A stretch of 64,000 bases of DNA from contig OY288150.1 in assembly GCA_958439195.1 (NCBI GenBank), positions 87,279 through 151,278 on the forward strand, given 5' to 3'. Made by a program: the position numbers and the translations under genes. The stretch's first letter is position 1. The number at the start of each line of letters is the position of its first letter. The DNA comes from an uncultured Paracoccaceae bacterium. Lineage in GTDB: Bacteria > Pseudomonadota > Alphaproteobacteria > Rhodobacterales > Rhodobacteraceae. Under the pieces are notes generated by a model. The model was not told the DNA's origin, searched no databases, and saw only the letters and a program-made list of their open reading frames with translations. Positions 15,467 to 26,100 of this stretch are shown piece after piece.

Positions 15467-16054
15467 ATGAACACACCAACTCATATGCTGATCGGGGCCG
15501 CTGTCTTTGCGCGGCCCGTCGTGCCGTCCACTCTGGTAGCGGCCATACTGGGCGGGCTCGCTCCTGATGTTCCGATGTTTGCGTTGGTCCTATTTTCGAC
15601 ACGCCTGGTCGGAATTCCGCAGCATGAAGTCTTTGGAGACCTCTTCTACTCGCACTCATGGCAGGCCGTCTTTGCCGTTGATCACAGCTTTTTCGTCTGG
15701 GGCCTGCTTCTTGCTCTTGGACACTGGCGACTTCACCTCATTCTCACCGCCTTTGCAGGAGCCGGCTTTTTGCATGCGGCCACCGACTTCGTCACCCATC
15801 ATGACGATGCCCGCCGCCAATTCTGGCCCGTGTCGGACTGGGTATTCCGCAGTCCGGTCAGCTACTGGGACCCGAACTATTACGGCGGTATCATCGGCGT
15901 GGTGGAACTTGGGCTGGTTCTGTTCGCCACTGCCTTTCTCTGCTGGCGGCACCGAAAACTCTGGCAGCGCGTCGTGATCGTCATTTTGGCCGCTGTGATC
16001 GTCGTACCCGTGATAGTTACAGGTGGCTTCCACGGACTTCACGGCATGGGCTGA
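15467..16054 (+). CDS. YdjM/DUF457-like membrane protein
   Basis: 195 residues from the ATG at 15467, 4 bases after the previous stop. It opens with NTPTHMLIGAAVFA and contains FYSHSWQAVFAVDHSFF and HAATDFVTHHDDARRQFWP, the His/Asp pattern of the inner-membrane metal-dependent hydrolase-like YdjM/DUF457 family, with about five membrane segments. Activity of the family is poorly defined. Last gene of the rightward unit; convergent with copB. Confidence 0.75.
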   Translation: MNTPTHMLIGAAVFARPVVPSTLVAAILGGLAPDVPMFALVLFSTRLVGIPQHEVFGDLFYSHSWQAVFAVDHSFFVWGLLLALGHWRLHLILTAFAGAGFLHAATDFVTHHDDARRQFWPVSDWVFRSPVSYWDPNYYGGIIGVVELGLVLFATAFLCWRHRKLWQRVVIVILAAVIVVPVIVTGGFHGLHGMG

Positions 16055-16182
16055 AAGAGCGCACCGCAGCGTGCTTCAGGTTCCCGCTCGGCATGGCTTG
16101 CATGGCCATTCAGGATTGATCGCGCCTCCCCTAGCAGCTTACTGAAAAGCACGCTTGGTCTTGCTAGGCGCTCAATATCGCC

Positions 16183-18282
16183 TTAGTTCGATCTGTATCG
16201 CCGCAGGAGTTGTGCATTGATCGCTACAATAATGGTCGATGCCGACATGAATACGGCGCCGACTGCAGGTGTCATTAGGAAGCCGGTGCCGAACGTGATG
16301 CCAGCAGCCATTGGAATGGCAAATGCGTTGTATCCGGTCGCCCAGATCAGGTTCTGCACCATCTTCGAATACGTCGCTCGGGACAGGCCAAGAATGGCCT
16401 CCACATCCCGTGGGTCAGAACGCACCAGGACCACGTCGGCGGATTCCACGGCGACATCCGTCCCCGCACCAATGGCAATTCCAAGATCGGCTTCGACGAG
16501 CGCCGGCGCGTCGTTCACCCCGTCTCCAACCATTGCGACCTTCAGACCCCGGGCGCGAAGTTCTTTCACGCGGGCCGCTTTCTGATCCGGGAGGACCTGT
16601 GCGAAATATTCATCGAGGCCGAGTTCTGCAGCGACCGATTTCGCGACCCCCTCCGCGTCTCCCGTCATCATGATGGACCTGACACCTCTGGCCTTGAGAC
16701 GTGCCACGACATCACGCGATTCCGCGCGCACGATGTCTGCCAAAGCCAGCAACGCATAGGGCTGGCCGCCAACCTCCAGCACCACGACGGTCTTGCCTGC
16801 CTCCTCCAGCAGGGCAAGGCGCGGGTCGGTCACGGGTCGGCCTTGCCGCCGAAGATGACTAGGGCTGACGATGGCGACCTCCCGCCCGTCCACACGTGCC
16901 GTAACCCCCGCACCGGTGATGCTCTGCAAGCCTTCCGGGGCCGGAAAGTCTATGCCACGGGCTTTTGCGGCGGCGACAATCCCAGTAGCGATCGGATGCT
17001 GCGACTGGCTTTCAACCGATGCCGCAAGACGCAAGGCGGTCGTCTCGTCGCCATCTTGCAGCAACACCAGATCGCTTACGCCGAATCTGCCTTCAGTCAG
17101 GGTGCCGGTCTTGTCGAAGACCACCGCGTTCAGATCCCGCGCACGCTCAAAGGCGGCACGGTCGCGGATCAGCAGTCCATTGCGCGCGGCCAGCGACGTC
17201 GAGACGGCCACGACAAGCGGCACGGCAAGGCCGAGCGCATGCGGACAGGCGATGACCATGACTGTCACCATCCGCTCAAGCGCAAAGGTGGCCCCCGCCC
17301 CGACCGCATACCAGTAACCGAACGATCCGAGGCCGACGGTGATGGCAATCCAGGTCAGGATAGTTGCGGCGCGCGAAGCCAGATCCTGTGTGCGCGAGCG
17401 GCTGTCCTGTGCTGCTTTCACCATGGCGATGACCTGCGACAGGTAGGTTGCCTCGCCCGTCGCCTTCACCTCGATGGTGACGGCACCTTCGCCATTTACC
17501 GCACCGCCGATGACAGCCTCGCCGGCAGACCGCGTGACAGGTTTCGATTCCCCGGTCAGCATGGCCTCGTTGAAGGATGATGTGCCTTCGATGATCTTTC
17601 CATCGACCGGCACCTTGGCACCGGGGCGGATCACGACCCGGTCGCCGGCGATTAAGGCCGCGACGGGCACGTCCTCCGTTCCACCGTCCGCGGTCACCCG
17701 CAGTGCGGTATCCGGCAGCAGGCGTACAAGTTCCTCCAAAGCGCGAGAAGCGCCGAGGACGGACCGCATCTCAAGCCAATGCCCCAAAAGCATGATCGTG
17801 ACGAGCGTGGCCAGTTCCCAATAGAACGGCTCTCCACCGGGCAGTCCTAGTGTGACGGCAGCCGAGTAGTAATAAGCTGTCGAGATGGCAAGCGCGACAA
17901 GCGTCATCATGCCCGGACGACCACTGCGGATTTCCGGAAGCGCCCCTTTCAGGAATGGCCAGCCGCCCCAGAAATAGATGATGGAAGAGAGGGCCAGCGC
18001 GACCCACTCTTCCCCGGCAAACAGGGGTGCCATCCCCTGCCCCGTGAAGTTCCGCACCATCGGCGACAGCACCAAGACTGGGACAGTCAGGACGAGGCAT
18101 ACCCAGAACCGGCGGCGGAAATCGGCCACCATGTCACCGTGTCCTGCGTGGGCACTACCCCCCTGTGGCGCATGCCCCATCGCGGTGTGATCAACTGTGG
18201 GTTTGGCACCATGACCCATCCCGGCATGGTCCATTCCGGCGTTCGCCGGGTGGTTGTCCGGTTTCTCCGCGCTGCTGGCCAT
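16183..18282 (-). CDS. copB: P1B-type copper ATPase, CopB-like (CPH motif)
   Basis: 699 residues; AAGGAG precedes the ATG. The N-terminus is His/Met-rich (AGMDHAGMGHG, DHTAMGHAP) instead of an HMA domain. The membrane metal site is CPH (VIACPHALGLA), the actuator motif TGES, the phosphorylation motif DKTGTLT, SQHPIA and GDGVNDAP. CPH-type P1B-3 pumps export Cu(II) or Cu(I)/Ag from the cytoplasm. It follows the copZ-like and DUF305 genes on the same strand, so it is probably driven by the MerR-type box at 19048-19070; a 10-bp hairpin separates it from DUF305 and may tune its level. Confidence 0.93.
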   Translation of the reverse strand: MASSAEKPDNHPANAGMDHAGMGHGAKPTVDHTAMGHAPQGGSAHAGHGDMVADFRRRFWVCLVLTVPVLVLSPMVRNFTGQGMAPLFAGEEWVALALSSIIYFWGGWPFLKGALPEIRSGRPGMMTLVALAISTAYYYSAAVTLGLPGGEPFYWELATLVTIMLLGHWLEMRSVLGASRALEELVRLLPDTALRVTADGGTEDVPVAALIAGDRVVIRPGAKVPVDGKIIEGTSSFNEAMLTGESKPVTRSAGEAVIGGAVNGEGAVTIEVKATGEATYLSQVIAMVKAAQDSRSRTQDLASRAATILTWIAITVGLGSFGYWYAVGAGATFALERMVTVMVIACPHALGLAVPLVVAVSTSLAARNGLLIRDRAAFERARDLNAVVFDKTGTLTEGRFGVSDLVLLQDGDETTALRLAASVESQSQHPIATGIVAAAKARGIDFPAPEGLQSITGAGVTARVDGREVAIVSPSHLRRQGRPVTDPRLALLEEAGKTVVVLEVGGQPYALLALADIVRAESRDVVARLKARGVRSIMMTGDAEGVAKSVAAELGLDEYFAQVLPDQKAARVKELRARGLKVAMVGDGVNDAPALVEADLGIAIGAGTDVAVESADVVLVRSDPRDVEAILGLSRATYSKMVQNLIWATGYNAFAIPMAAGITFGTGFLMTPAVGAVFMSASTIIVAINAQLLRRYRSN

Positions 18283-18314
18283 CGAACCGAACTCCTTTGC
18301 GTCCCGGATTAACA

Positions 18315-18344
18315 GGCGGCGCGGCCGATCCCGACCGCGCCGCC
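18315..18344 (-). terminator. GC-rich hairpin between DUF305 and copB
   Basis: Perfect 10-bp arms GGCGGCGCGG (18315-18324) and CCGCGCCGCC (18335-18344), loop of 10. It lies 16 bases after the DUF305 stop, without a U-run. Likely attenuates or stabilises mRNA upstream of copB. Confidence 0.5.
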
Positions 18345-18360
18345 CAAGGTCATCCCGGGC

Positions 18361-18786
18361 TTACATGCCCTTGGTGGCGAGAAAGGCCTTGAGCGTGGCG
18401 ATCTCGGATTCCTGCGCCGCAATGATCGCCTCCGCCAGCTTGCGCATTTCGGGGTCCTTGCCGAATTCAAGCTGGATCTTCGCCATGTCAATGGCGGCCT
18501 GATGGTGAGGGATCATGCCCCGGGCGAAATCGATATCCGGGTCGCCGGTATAGGGGACCATCATGTCGGCCATCATTTTGTCCATTGCGGCAGCGCTGGC
18601 GACGGTAGCCGGGTCATTGGCGAGTTCCGGGGGTATCAGGGTCGCATGGCTCATCATGCCCATATCCCCCATGCCCATGCCACCCATGTTGGAGTGGTCC
18701 ATGCCTTCCATGGTCTGCTGGGCAAATGCGATCCCACCGACAACAGCAACAGCCGCAATAGACAGCGCGAGAGTACGTTTGTTCAT
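18361..18786 (-). CDS. DUF305 periplasmic protein with Met-rich N-terminus
   Basis: 141 residues with a signal peptide (LALSIAAVAVVGGIAFAQ). Directly after it comes EGMDHSNMGGMGMGDMGMM, a dense Met/His copper-ligand run, then the DUF305 ferritin-like helical domain with DIDFARGMIPHHQAAIDMAK. DUF305 proteins are widely associated with copper resistance and thought to bind copper in the periplasm. It lies between the copZ-like and copB genes with a good ribosome site (AAGGA). Confidence 0.88.
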   Translation of the reverse strand: MNKRTLALSIAAVAVVGGIAFAQQTMEGMDHSNMGGMGMGDMGMMSHATLIPPELANDPATVASAAAMDKMMADMMVPYTGDPDIDFARGMIPHHQAAIDMAKIQLEFGKDPEMRKLAEAIIAAQESEIATLKAFLATKGM

Positions 18787-18815
18787 TCAGATTTTCCTTC
18801 GATGATTATGTTTTG

Positions 18816-19004
18816 TCAGGCAGGCGCGTAGCCGACCTCGGTCAGCGCCGCGACCAACCGGTCGCGAGAAGCCGCTGATTTGACTTCGACCTTGTGCGAG
18901 GCCGGATCCGCGCTCACCTCGGCGGAGGGGTCTACCGCCTGGATCGCCTTGGTGACGCTGCGCGCGCAGCCGCCGCAGGTCATGTTCTCGATATGGAACT
19001 GCAT
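18816..19004 (-). CDS. copZ: CopZ-like heavy-metal-associated chaperone
   Basis: 62 residues forming one HMA domain. The metal motif is ENMTCGGC and the domain runs to EVGYAPA, a typical length for free copper chaperones that hand Cu(I) to P-type ATPases. AAGGAG lies upstream. It is the first gene after a CueR-like promoter box, divergent from copA. Confidence 0.92.
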   Translation of the reverse strand: MQFHIENMTCGGCARSVTKAIQAVDPSAEVSADPASHKVEVKSAASRDRLVAALTEVGYAPA

Positions 19005-19039
19005 GAGTGTCTCCTTCGGACAGTCGTCTCATGCACCTC

Positions 19040-19070
19040 GATATGGGCCTTCCCACCGTTGTAAGGTCAA
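19040..19070 (-). promoter_or_regulatory. CueR-like promoter box driving copZ-DUF305-copB
   Basis: Minus strand TTGACCTT (19070-19063), 7 bases, TGGGAAGG (19055-19048). TTGACC serves as the -35, with 19 bases to CATATC, the long spacing of MerR-activated promoters. Sequence matches the copA and third-ATPase boxes. Confidence 0.75.
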
Positions 19071-19108
19071 GAGAACAATTCCGTGATCAGACAAAATGAA
19101 ATCAGGGC

Positions 19109-19139
19109 TTGACCTTGCCATTATGGGAAGCCCTATCTC
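19109..19139 (+). promoter_or_regulatory. CueR-like promoter box driving copA-cueR
   Basis: Plus strand TTGACCTT (19109-19116), 7 bases, TGGGAAGC (19124-19131), with TATCTC 19 bases after TTGACC. Back to back with the divergent copZ box, 38 bases apart. Confidence 0.75.
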
Positions 19140-19173
19140 AGTCAGCGGAGTACCTCGACACTGGAGTGCCGCT

Positions 19174-21651
19174 ATGAACATACAAACCCTTCATCACGCC
19201 ACGGCGGATCTCGGCAGGATCGTGATCGACGTCGACGGCATGACCTGCGCATCCTGTGTTGGGCGCGTTGAACGCGCACTGCAGGCTGTCCCCGGGGTAA
19301 AAACTGCAGCCGTCAACCTTGCGACGGAACGGGCAGAAATCATCGGATCGGGCCTGGACCGATCGGCTCTGGTCAAGGCAATCGAGGACGCGGGCTATGA
19401 TGTGCCAACGCGTCCGATCGATATCGTCATCGAGGGTATGACCTGCGCCTCCTGTGTGGCACGGGTGGAGCGGGCCTTGAAGACGGTACCCGGCGTGACC
19501 GTAGCCAATGTCAATCTGGCCACGGAACGCGCCACGGTCACCGGAACCGCGGACCTTGCCGCCCTGATCGGCGCAATCGCGGATGCGGGGTACGAAGCGC
19601 GGGCAGCGGCCGAAACCGCCATCATGTCAGAAGAGTCCGCCGCGAAGAAAACGGCCGAGGAAGCCGCATTGAGGCGCGATGTGCTTTTTGCTGCGGCTCT
19701 GACGCTGCCGGTGTTTGTCCTCGAGATGGGATCGCATCTGTTCTTGTGGGTCCACATGGCGGTGATGAACAGCATTGGCATGCAGAACAGCTGGTACATT
19801 CAGTTCGCCTTGACGACCGTAGTCCTCCTTGGTCCTGGCCTCAGGTTTTACCGCAAGGGGTTTCCGGCCCTGGCGCGTCTGGCGCCTGACATGAACAGCC
19901 TGGTCGCGGTCGGAACGTTGGCTGCCTTCGGCTATTCCCTGGTGGCAACCTTTGCCCCCGGCGTCCTGCCCCTAGGCACCCAGAATGTCTATTTCGAGGC
20001 GGCGGCAGTCATCGTCACATTGATCCTCCTTGGTCGTCTGCTTGAAGCCCGCGCCAAAGGCCGGACCTCAGAGGCGATCAAGCGGCTGGTCGGACTTCAG
20101 GCGAAGACCGCCCGTGTCCTTCGCAATGGCGGCCTTGTCGAAGTGCCGGTCGCCGAAGTCCGCCCCGGTGATATCGTCGAGGTCCGCCCTGGCGAGCGGG
20201 TGCCGGTCGACGGCGAGGTCACGACGGGCGCAAGCTGGATCGACGAAAGCATGATCTCTGGCGAGCCCCTGCCGGTCGAGAAGGCACCGGGCAGCACCGT
20301 GACCGGCGGCACAGTAAACCAGACCGGCGCGTTCAACTTCCGGGCGACGGCGGTGGGTGAGGCCACGATGCTGGCTCAGATCATCCGCATGGTCGAAGCC
20401 GCGCAAGGCGGAAAGCTGCCGATTCAGGCGCTGGTCGACCGCGTGACGATGTGGTTCGTTCCCGTGGTTATGGCGATTGCCGTGCTGACCTTCGCCGTCT
20501 GGCTGATCCTCGGGCCTGATCCGGCCCTGACCTTTGGCCTGGTCAACGCCGTCGCCGTCCTCATCATTGCCTGCCCCTGCGCCATGGGTCTGGCCACGCC
20601 AACGTCGATCATGGTCGGCACCGGGCGTGGTGCCGAGATGGGCGTGCTCTTCCGCAAGGGCGAGGCCCTGCAGGCCTTGCAGACTGTCAAGGTGGTCGCG
20701 TTCGACAAGACCGGTACCCTGACCGAGGGCAAGCCGCGCCTGACCGACATGGCTCTGGCACCGGGCTTCGCCCGCGCCGCGGTCCTTGCCGTGGTGGCTG
20801 CTGTCGAAGCGAAGTCCGAGCATCCGATCGCCCGCGCCATTGTCGCGGCGGCCGAAGCCGAGGGCCTGATCCTTCCTGAGGTCACTACCTTCGATTCCGT
20901 CACCGGTTTCGGTGTCACGGCGGCGGCGGGCGGGCAGCGGGTCGACGTCGGCGCCGACCGCTACATGGTCAAGCTCGGCCTCGATGTCTCCCGCTTCGGC
21001 GACACCGCGACCCGGCTCGGCGACGAGGGCAAGTCACCGCTCTATGCCGCCATCGACGGCAAGCTTGCTGCAATCATCGCCGTTGCGGACCCGATCAAGG
21101 AAACCACGCCGCAGGCGATCCAGGCATTGCACCTGCTGGGGCTGAAGGTTGCCTTGATCACTGGCGACAATAGCCGCACGGCGAACGCCATCGCCCGCCA
21201 GCTTGGCATCGACGAAGTTGTGGCCGAGGTGCTGCCCGACGGCAAGGTCGCTGCGGTGAAACGTCTGAAGGCACTGGGTGCGCTGGCCTATGTCGGCGAC
21301 GGGATCAACGATGCGCCCGCCCTGGCCGAAGCGGATGTGGGCCTTGCCGTCGGAACCGGCACCGACATTGCCATCGAAGCGGCGGACGTCGTCCTGATGT
21401 CGGGCAGGCTGACTGCCGTCTCGGATGCCATCGCGCTTTCCAAGGCCACGATGCGAAACATCCGCCAGAACCTGTTCTGGGCCTTCATCTACAACGCCCT
21501 GCTGATCCCGGTTGCCGCAGGCGCACTCTGGCCCGCCTTCGGTATCCTGCTGTCGCCGATCTTTGCCGCCGCTGCGATGGCGCTGTCGTCGGTCTTCGTC
21601 CTCGGCAATGCGCTGCGACTGCGGCGCTTTGCACCTTCAATCGCCGCGTAA
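19174..21651 (+). CDS. copA: Cu(I)-exporting P1B-1 ATPase CopA
   Basis: 825 residues from the ATG at 19174; an earlier in-frame ATG overlaps the promoter box and is rejected. Two N-terminal HMA domains, both with GMTCASC, are followed by eight membrane segments with the CPC transport motif (IIACPCAMGLATPTS), the actuator (ISGEPLPVEK), DKTGTLTEGKP, SEHPIARAI and GDGINDAPALAEAD. The standard CopA layout for cytoplasmic Cu(I) efflux. The cueR-like gene begins 12 bases downstream and is probably co-transcribed, giving autoregulation. Confidence 0.96.
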   Translation: MNIQTLHHATADLGRIVIDVDGMTCASCVGRVERALQAVPGVKTAAVNLATERAEIIGSGLDRSALVKAIEDAGYDVPTRPIDIVIEGMTCASCVARVERALKTVPGVTVANVNLATERATVTGTADLAALIGAIADAGYEARAAAETAIMSEESAAKKTAEEAALRRDVLFAAALTLPVFVLEMGSHLFLWVHMAVMNSIGMQNSWYIQFALTTVVLLGPGLRFYRKGFPALARLAPDMNSLVAVGTLAAFGYSLVATFAPGVLPLGTQNVYFEAAAVIVTLILLGRLLEARAKGRTSEAIKRLVGLQAKTARVLRNGGLVEVPVAEVRPGDIVEVRPGERVPVDGEVTTGASWIDESMISGEPLPVEKAPGSTVTGGTVNQTGAFNFRATAVGEATMLAQIIRMVEAAQGGKLPIQALVDRVTMWFVPVVMAIAVLTFAVWLILGPDPALTFGLVNAVAVLIIACPCAMGLATPTSIMVGTGRGAEMGVLFRKGEALQALQTVKVVAFDKTGTLTEGKPRLTDMALAPGFARAAVLAVVAAVEAKSEHPIARAIVAAAEAEGLILPEVTTFDSVTGFGVTAAAGGQRVDVGADRYMVKLGLDVSRFGDTATRLGDEGKSPLYAAIDGKLAAIIAVADPIKETTPQAIQALHLLGLKVALITGDNSRTANAIARQLGIDEVVAEVLPDGKVAAVKRLKALGALAYVGDGINDAPALAEADVGLAVGTGTDIAIEAADVVLMSGRLTAVSDAIALSKATMRNIRQNLFWAFIYNALLIPVAAGALWPAFGILLSPIFAAAAMALSSVFVLGNALRLRRFAPSIAA

Positions 21652-21663
21652 GGAGGCCCTGAG

Positions 21664-22134
21664 ATGAACATCGGTGAAGCTTCAAAATCTTCGGGCGTTT
21701 CCGCCAAGATGATTCGCTACTATGAGTCGATAGGGCTCATTCCGGCAGCAGGAAGGACGGTTGCAGGATATCGCGTCTACACGATGACCGATGTTCAGCT
21801 TCTGCGCTTCATCCGAAGGGCGCGCGACTTGGGTTTTTCCGTCGAGAAGATCGAGGAGTTGCTGGCGCTCTGGCAGGATCGTTCGCGGCAGAGTGCAGAT
21901 GTGAAACAGATTGCCCTTCATCAGATCGCCGGTCTTGAAGTTCGAATTCGTGAAATGCAGGCAATGATGGACACGCTTCGTCATCTGGCAGATGCGTGCT
22001 GCGGCGATCACCGCCCGGACTGTCCGATCCTTGCCGACCTCGTGAATGGCCCCGACCATGGCAGCGGAGCGCGCGAGGAAGATCAACAATCCGCGCCCCG
22101 CTCCGGCAAGGCTGCCGGACTTCAAGCGCATTGA
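21664..22134 (+). CDS. cueR: Cu(I)-responsive MerR-family regulator CueR
   Basis: 156 residues; strong ribosome site AAGGAGG. An N-terminal MerR HTH (MNIGEASKSSGVSAKMIRYY) is followed by a long dimerisation helix and the metal loop ADACCGDHRPDCPIL; the two cysteines eight residues apart match Cys112/Cys120 of CueR. The C-terminal tail after residue 130 is longer than in E. coli CueR. It probably activates the TTGACCTT-N7-TGGGAAGS promoters found at copA, copZ and the third ATPase. Confidence 0.93.
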   Translation: MNIGEASKSSGVSAKMIRYYESIGLIPAAGRTVAGYRVYTMTDVQLLRFIRRARDLGFSVEKIEELLALWQDRSRQSADVKQIALHQIAGLEVRIREMQAMMDTLRHLADACCGDHRPDCPILADLVNGPDHGSGAREEDQQSAPRSGKAAGLQAH

Positions 22135-22740
22135 CATTCCGCGGTATGCGCATGATCGTGATTTTGTTTGGTGTTCATGGGACGCAGAATCCCCGAACTA
22201 AATCGGGAATGAGGAAGGGCGGACCCAGCTGCGGCGCCCAATACCTCAGCCGCCCCCGCGACTTGATTTCATTGGATTCTTTGTCCCGGATTTAACGACA
22301 ACGTGACACCTGGCTTGCTGCACGCGGTCAGTAACGTGTTTTTGCGGGGGCTCACTTCCATGATCCCCTGCATTTGCCCGGAATCCTGAAACGGAAGACA
22401 AAATCTCTATGCTCGCCCCTACCGGGGCGAGTTCGTCGGGCAGTTCCTTTGCTGTCTGATCGGCTGAAGAGGTGACGTGCAATTGCGTCGGTAGTTGCTG
22501 CATGTGTCGCCTGGAGCCGTACCAAGCGCTCTGCTGTTAAGTTCGACGAGGACTACCCAGTACTACCGGCCGATGTGGATGCAATCAGGCTACCAGATAG
22601 GTCCCAAACACTGACGTCGTCCTGTCGCGCTCGGTCCAGAAAATCTCATCAGGCTTGTCCCACATCCGCACGATGATTTCGTCAATACTAGTGAGCAGAG
22701 AGGGCGGGCACCAACTCGGCGAGTTGGCGACCGTTTCATC
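22135..22740 (+). other. Gene-poor stretch, possible coding remnant
   Basis: About 600 bases without a convincing gene between cueR and the convergent RND-cluster gene. On the minus strand near 22580-22735 one frame reads SIDEIIVRMWDKPDEIFW and ends at a normal stop, looking like the end of a real protein whose front is missing. I cannot name it. No promoter or repeat of note seen. Confidence 0.35.
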
Positions 22741-23124
22741 TTAGTATTTTGCCTGGGCCGTGGTCCCGTCGGGGGCAACAAGCTGGAGCGCTCCTTTGAC
22801 GTCTTTAGCAACCGCGACAGCAGCAGCCCCGATGAGTTGACCGTTGGCATCCGGAGTAAGCTCAAACCGCTGTGCACTGCCGTCGACCAGCAAGATTGCG
22901 TTGCCCGTCCATCCCTCTGCCGATAACGGCTGATCTGCCCCGTCATAAAGGTAGACAATCACATTAGGAGTGTCGTTCGCGACCAGTTCCGCGTGCCACG
23001 CCCCTGCATCGACTTTCCAACCACCGTTCGGCCCGGGCCGTGGCTCGTGGGCAAAGGCTGAAAGCGCGACTAATGAAGCCAAGGCAGACAGGCCGAGGCG
23101 GAAGGATATTCTGGAAAGGCGCAT
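22741..23124 (-). CDS. Small periplasmic protein of the RND efflux cluster
   Basis: 127 residues with a signal peptide ending AFA, then HEPRPGPNGGWKVDAGAWHAEL. The conserved His residues around a GG motif, followed by a beta-rich domain, recur in hypothetical proteins linked to CusA/CzcA pumps; I know no proven function. Metal binding or delivery to the pump is inferred. Last gene of the RR-HK-CusB-CusA unit, 15 bases after the pump stop. Confidence 0.72.
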   Translation of the reverse strand: MRLSRISFRLGLSALASLVALSAFAHEPRPGPNGGWKVDAGAWHAELVANDTPNVIVYLYDGADQPLSAEGWTGNAILLVDGSAQRFELTPDANGQLIGAAAVAVAKDVKGALQLVAPDGTTAQAKY

Positions 23125-23139
23125 TTTGGGCTCCGATGT

Positions 23140-26100
23140 TCAGTATGCTTCGATTGTGGATGCACGACCTGTTTCCTGCGACTGCTTGGCAGCCTCGGCC
23201 CGTGCCTGCGCCACAAGGCGTTCAAGCGGGGCACGGCCATAGCGCAGGAACAGTGTCGGGGTCAGGACAGTGTCAAGGATCGTGGCTGTCACCAGGCCAC
23301 CAAAGATGGTGATGGCGACGGGGTGGAGGATTTCCTTGCCGGGCGCATCAGCGCCAAGCATCAGCGGCACAAGGGCCACCCCCGCCGACAAGGCGGTCAT
23401 CAGCACCGGCGTCAACCGCTCCAGACTACCACGAATGACAAGGTCGCGTCCGAACGGCATGTCTTCTTGAATGGCGAGGTTGATGTAGTGGCTAATCTTC
23501 AGAATGCCGTTGCGGGTCGCAATCCCTGTCAGCGTGATGAAGCCGACCATGGACGCGACCGACAGAGGCTGGCCAGACCACCACAAAGCCGCGACGCTGC
23601 CGATCAGGGCCAAAGGCACGGACGCCATGATGATGCCGACAAACAGCGGCGAGCGGTAGCGGCTGTAAAGGATCGCGAAGATCATCGCCAGCGACAGGAT
23701 CGACAAGAGGCCGATGGTGCGCATCGACTCCTCTTGGGCTTGGAAGGTACCTTCAAGCGTCGCGAAGAATCCGGTGGGCAGGTCCTTCTCGGCCATAACG
23801 GCTCGGATCTGTTCGACGATCTGCGCCATGTCGGTTTGCCCGTCGGAGTTGGCCAGCACGACGAGGCGGCGTTTGCCGTTTTCGCGAAGAATCTGGTTCG
23901 GGCCGTCGGTTTCGACCACATCGGCAATCTGACTGACCGGGATCCAACCTGTTGGGGTTTCGATCAGGAGATCACCAAGACCGCGTGTCGTGCGTTCTTC
24001 GTCCTGCAAGCGCAACACGACGTCGAAGCGCTTGTTGCCATCAACGATCCGCGAAACGATGCGACCGTTTGAAAGTTGTTCCAATTGTTCGGTTACGGCA
24101 GCGGGCTGCAGACCATAAAGCGCCGCGCGTCCGTAATCGACGATGATCTCCAGCTGCGGGATACGAACCTGCTTTTCGACCTGAAGATCGACAACGCCAG
24201 GGATTTCATCCAGCGCCACCCGGAACTCCTCGGCAATGGCGCGCATCGTGTCGAGATCCTCGCCAAAGATCTTGAGCGCAATCTGCGCCCGCACCCCCGA
24301 CAGCATGTGATCAAGCCGGTGCGAGATCGGCTGGCCGATGTTGGTCACCACCGGCAGCACGGATAGACGCGCACGGATATCCGCCTCGATCTCGGTCTTT
24401 GGGCGGCCGTCTTGGGCCAGTTCCACCTCGACCTCGGACGAATGCACCCCTTCGGCGTGTTCATCCAGTTCCGCACGGCCCGTCCGGCGCCCAACCAGCA
24501 CAACCTCGGGCACCTCAAGGATCAACTGCTCGGCTACCAAACCGATCCGCTGGCTTTCCTCGAGGGATATGCCAGGGTTGAAAAGCATGCTGATCGTCAG
24601 CGTGCCTTCGTTGAACGGGGGCAGAAACGCGCGTGGCAGCTGCGTGGCGAAACTGCCTGCTGTGACCACGGCCGCCAGAACTCCTGCGATCAGCAGGCGT
24701 GGGTGCCCGAACGACCAGTCGAGCAATTTGCGATTGCCGCGCTTCAGGACCCGGACGACCATGCCTTCATGCTCATCCAGTCGTTTCAGACCCGGCAGCA
24801 TGTAATAGGCCATCACCGGGGTCAGCGTGATCGATACGACAAGGCTGGCTAGGATCGAGATGATATAGGCCTGCCCAAGTGGTGCAAAAAGCCGCCCCTC
24901 AATGCCCGACAGCGCAAAGAGCGGCACGAAGACCAGAACAATGGTCATCGTGGCGTAAACGATGCCCGACCGAACCTCCTGGCTGGCAGAAACGACCACG
25001 TCGAAGACCGACCGGGGATTTCCCTTCTCGCGGTTCTCTCGTAGGCGGCGGAAGATGTTCTCGACATCGACCACGGCGTCGTCGACCAACTCACCGATAG
25101 CGATGGCAAGGCCGCCCAGTGTCATCGTGTTGATCGACAAACCCATCCAGTAAAAGATGATCGCCGACACCAGTATGGAAACAGGAATGGCGGTCAGCGA
25201 GATGATCGTGGTGCGCAGGTTCAACAGGAACAGGAACAGCACGACCGCAACCACTGCGATGGCTTCCAGAAGCACCTTTTGCACATTGCTGATTGATGTC
25301 TCGATGAAGGTCGCCTGGCGGAACAGGATGTTGTCCGCCTTTACTCCTTCTGGCAGGGCCGCCGTCATCTCCGCCAAGGCAGCCTCGACCTGCTGGGTGA
25401 GAGCGATGGAGTCCACGTCCGGCTGTTTTTCGACAGAGACGATCACCGCATCGTCGCCCATGAAACCGGCATCGCCGCGCTTGGTGCGGGGCGCAAAGCT
25501 AACTTCAGCCACCTGATCCAAAGCCACCGGCTGACCATTCACTGAGGCCACGACAAGGTTTCCAAGGTCATCCAGGCTTTGGGTGCGCCCGATGTTGCGG
25601 ATCAGGAACTCGCGTCCGTACTGGTCGGCAAAGCCGCCGCCCGTGTTCGCGCCAAAGCCAGTCAGTGCTGCTTCGACATCTTCATAGGTCACGCCAAAGG
25701 CGCGCATTGCTGCCGGGTTTGGCGCAACCCTGTACTGCCGTACCTCGCCGCCGATCGGGATGACGTTTGCCACCCCCGGAATGGTCAAGAGCCGTGGCCG
25801 GATAGTGAAATCGGCCAGCTCGCGCAGCTCCATCGGGGTGACGGTATCCGGCCCGGTCACAGCGATCAGCATGATCTGCCCCATGATGGAGGCGACCGGC
25901 CCCATCTGTGGCACCACGCCTTGTGGCAGCTGCGCCTGCACCAGAGTCAGCCTTTCAGCAATCTGCTGACGGTTGCGGTAGATGTCGGTGTTCCAGTCGA
26001 ACTCGACATACACGATCGACAGACCTACGCCCGAAGTGGACCGGACCCGCGTGACACCGGGTAGCCCATTCATCTGGGTTTCCAGAGGATATGTGACCAA

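Noticed and set aside
22246..22503. 85-codon frame on the minus strand after cueR
   Set aside because: No ribosome site, no motif, unusual composition; not supportable as a gene.
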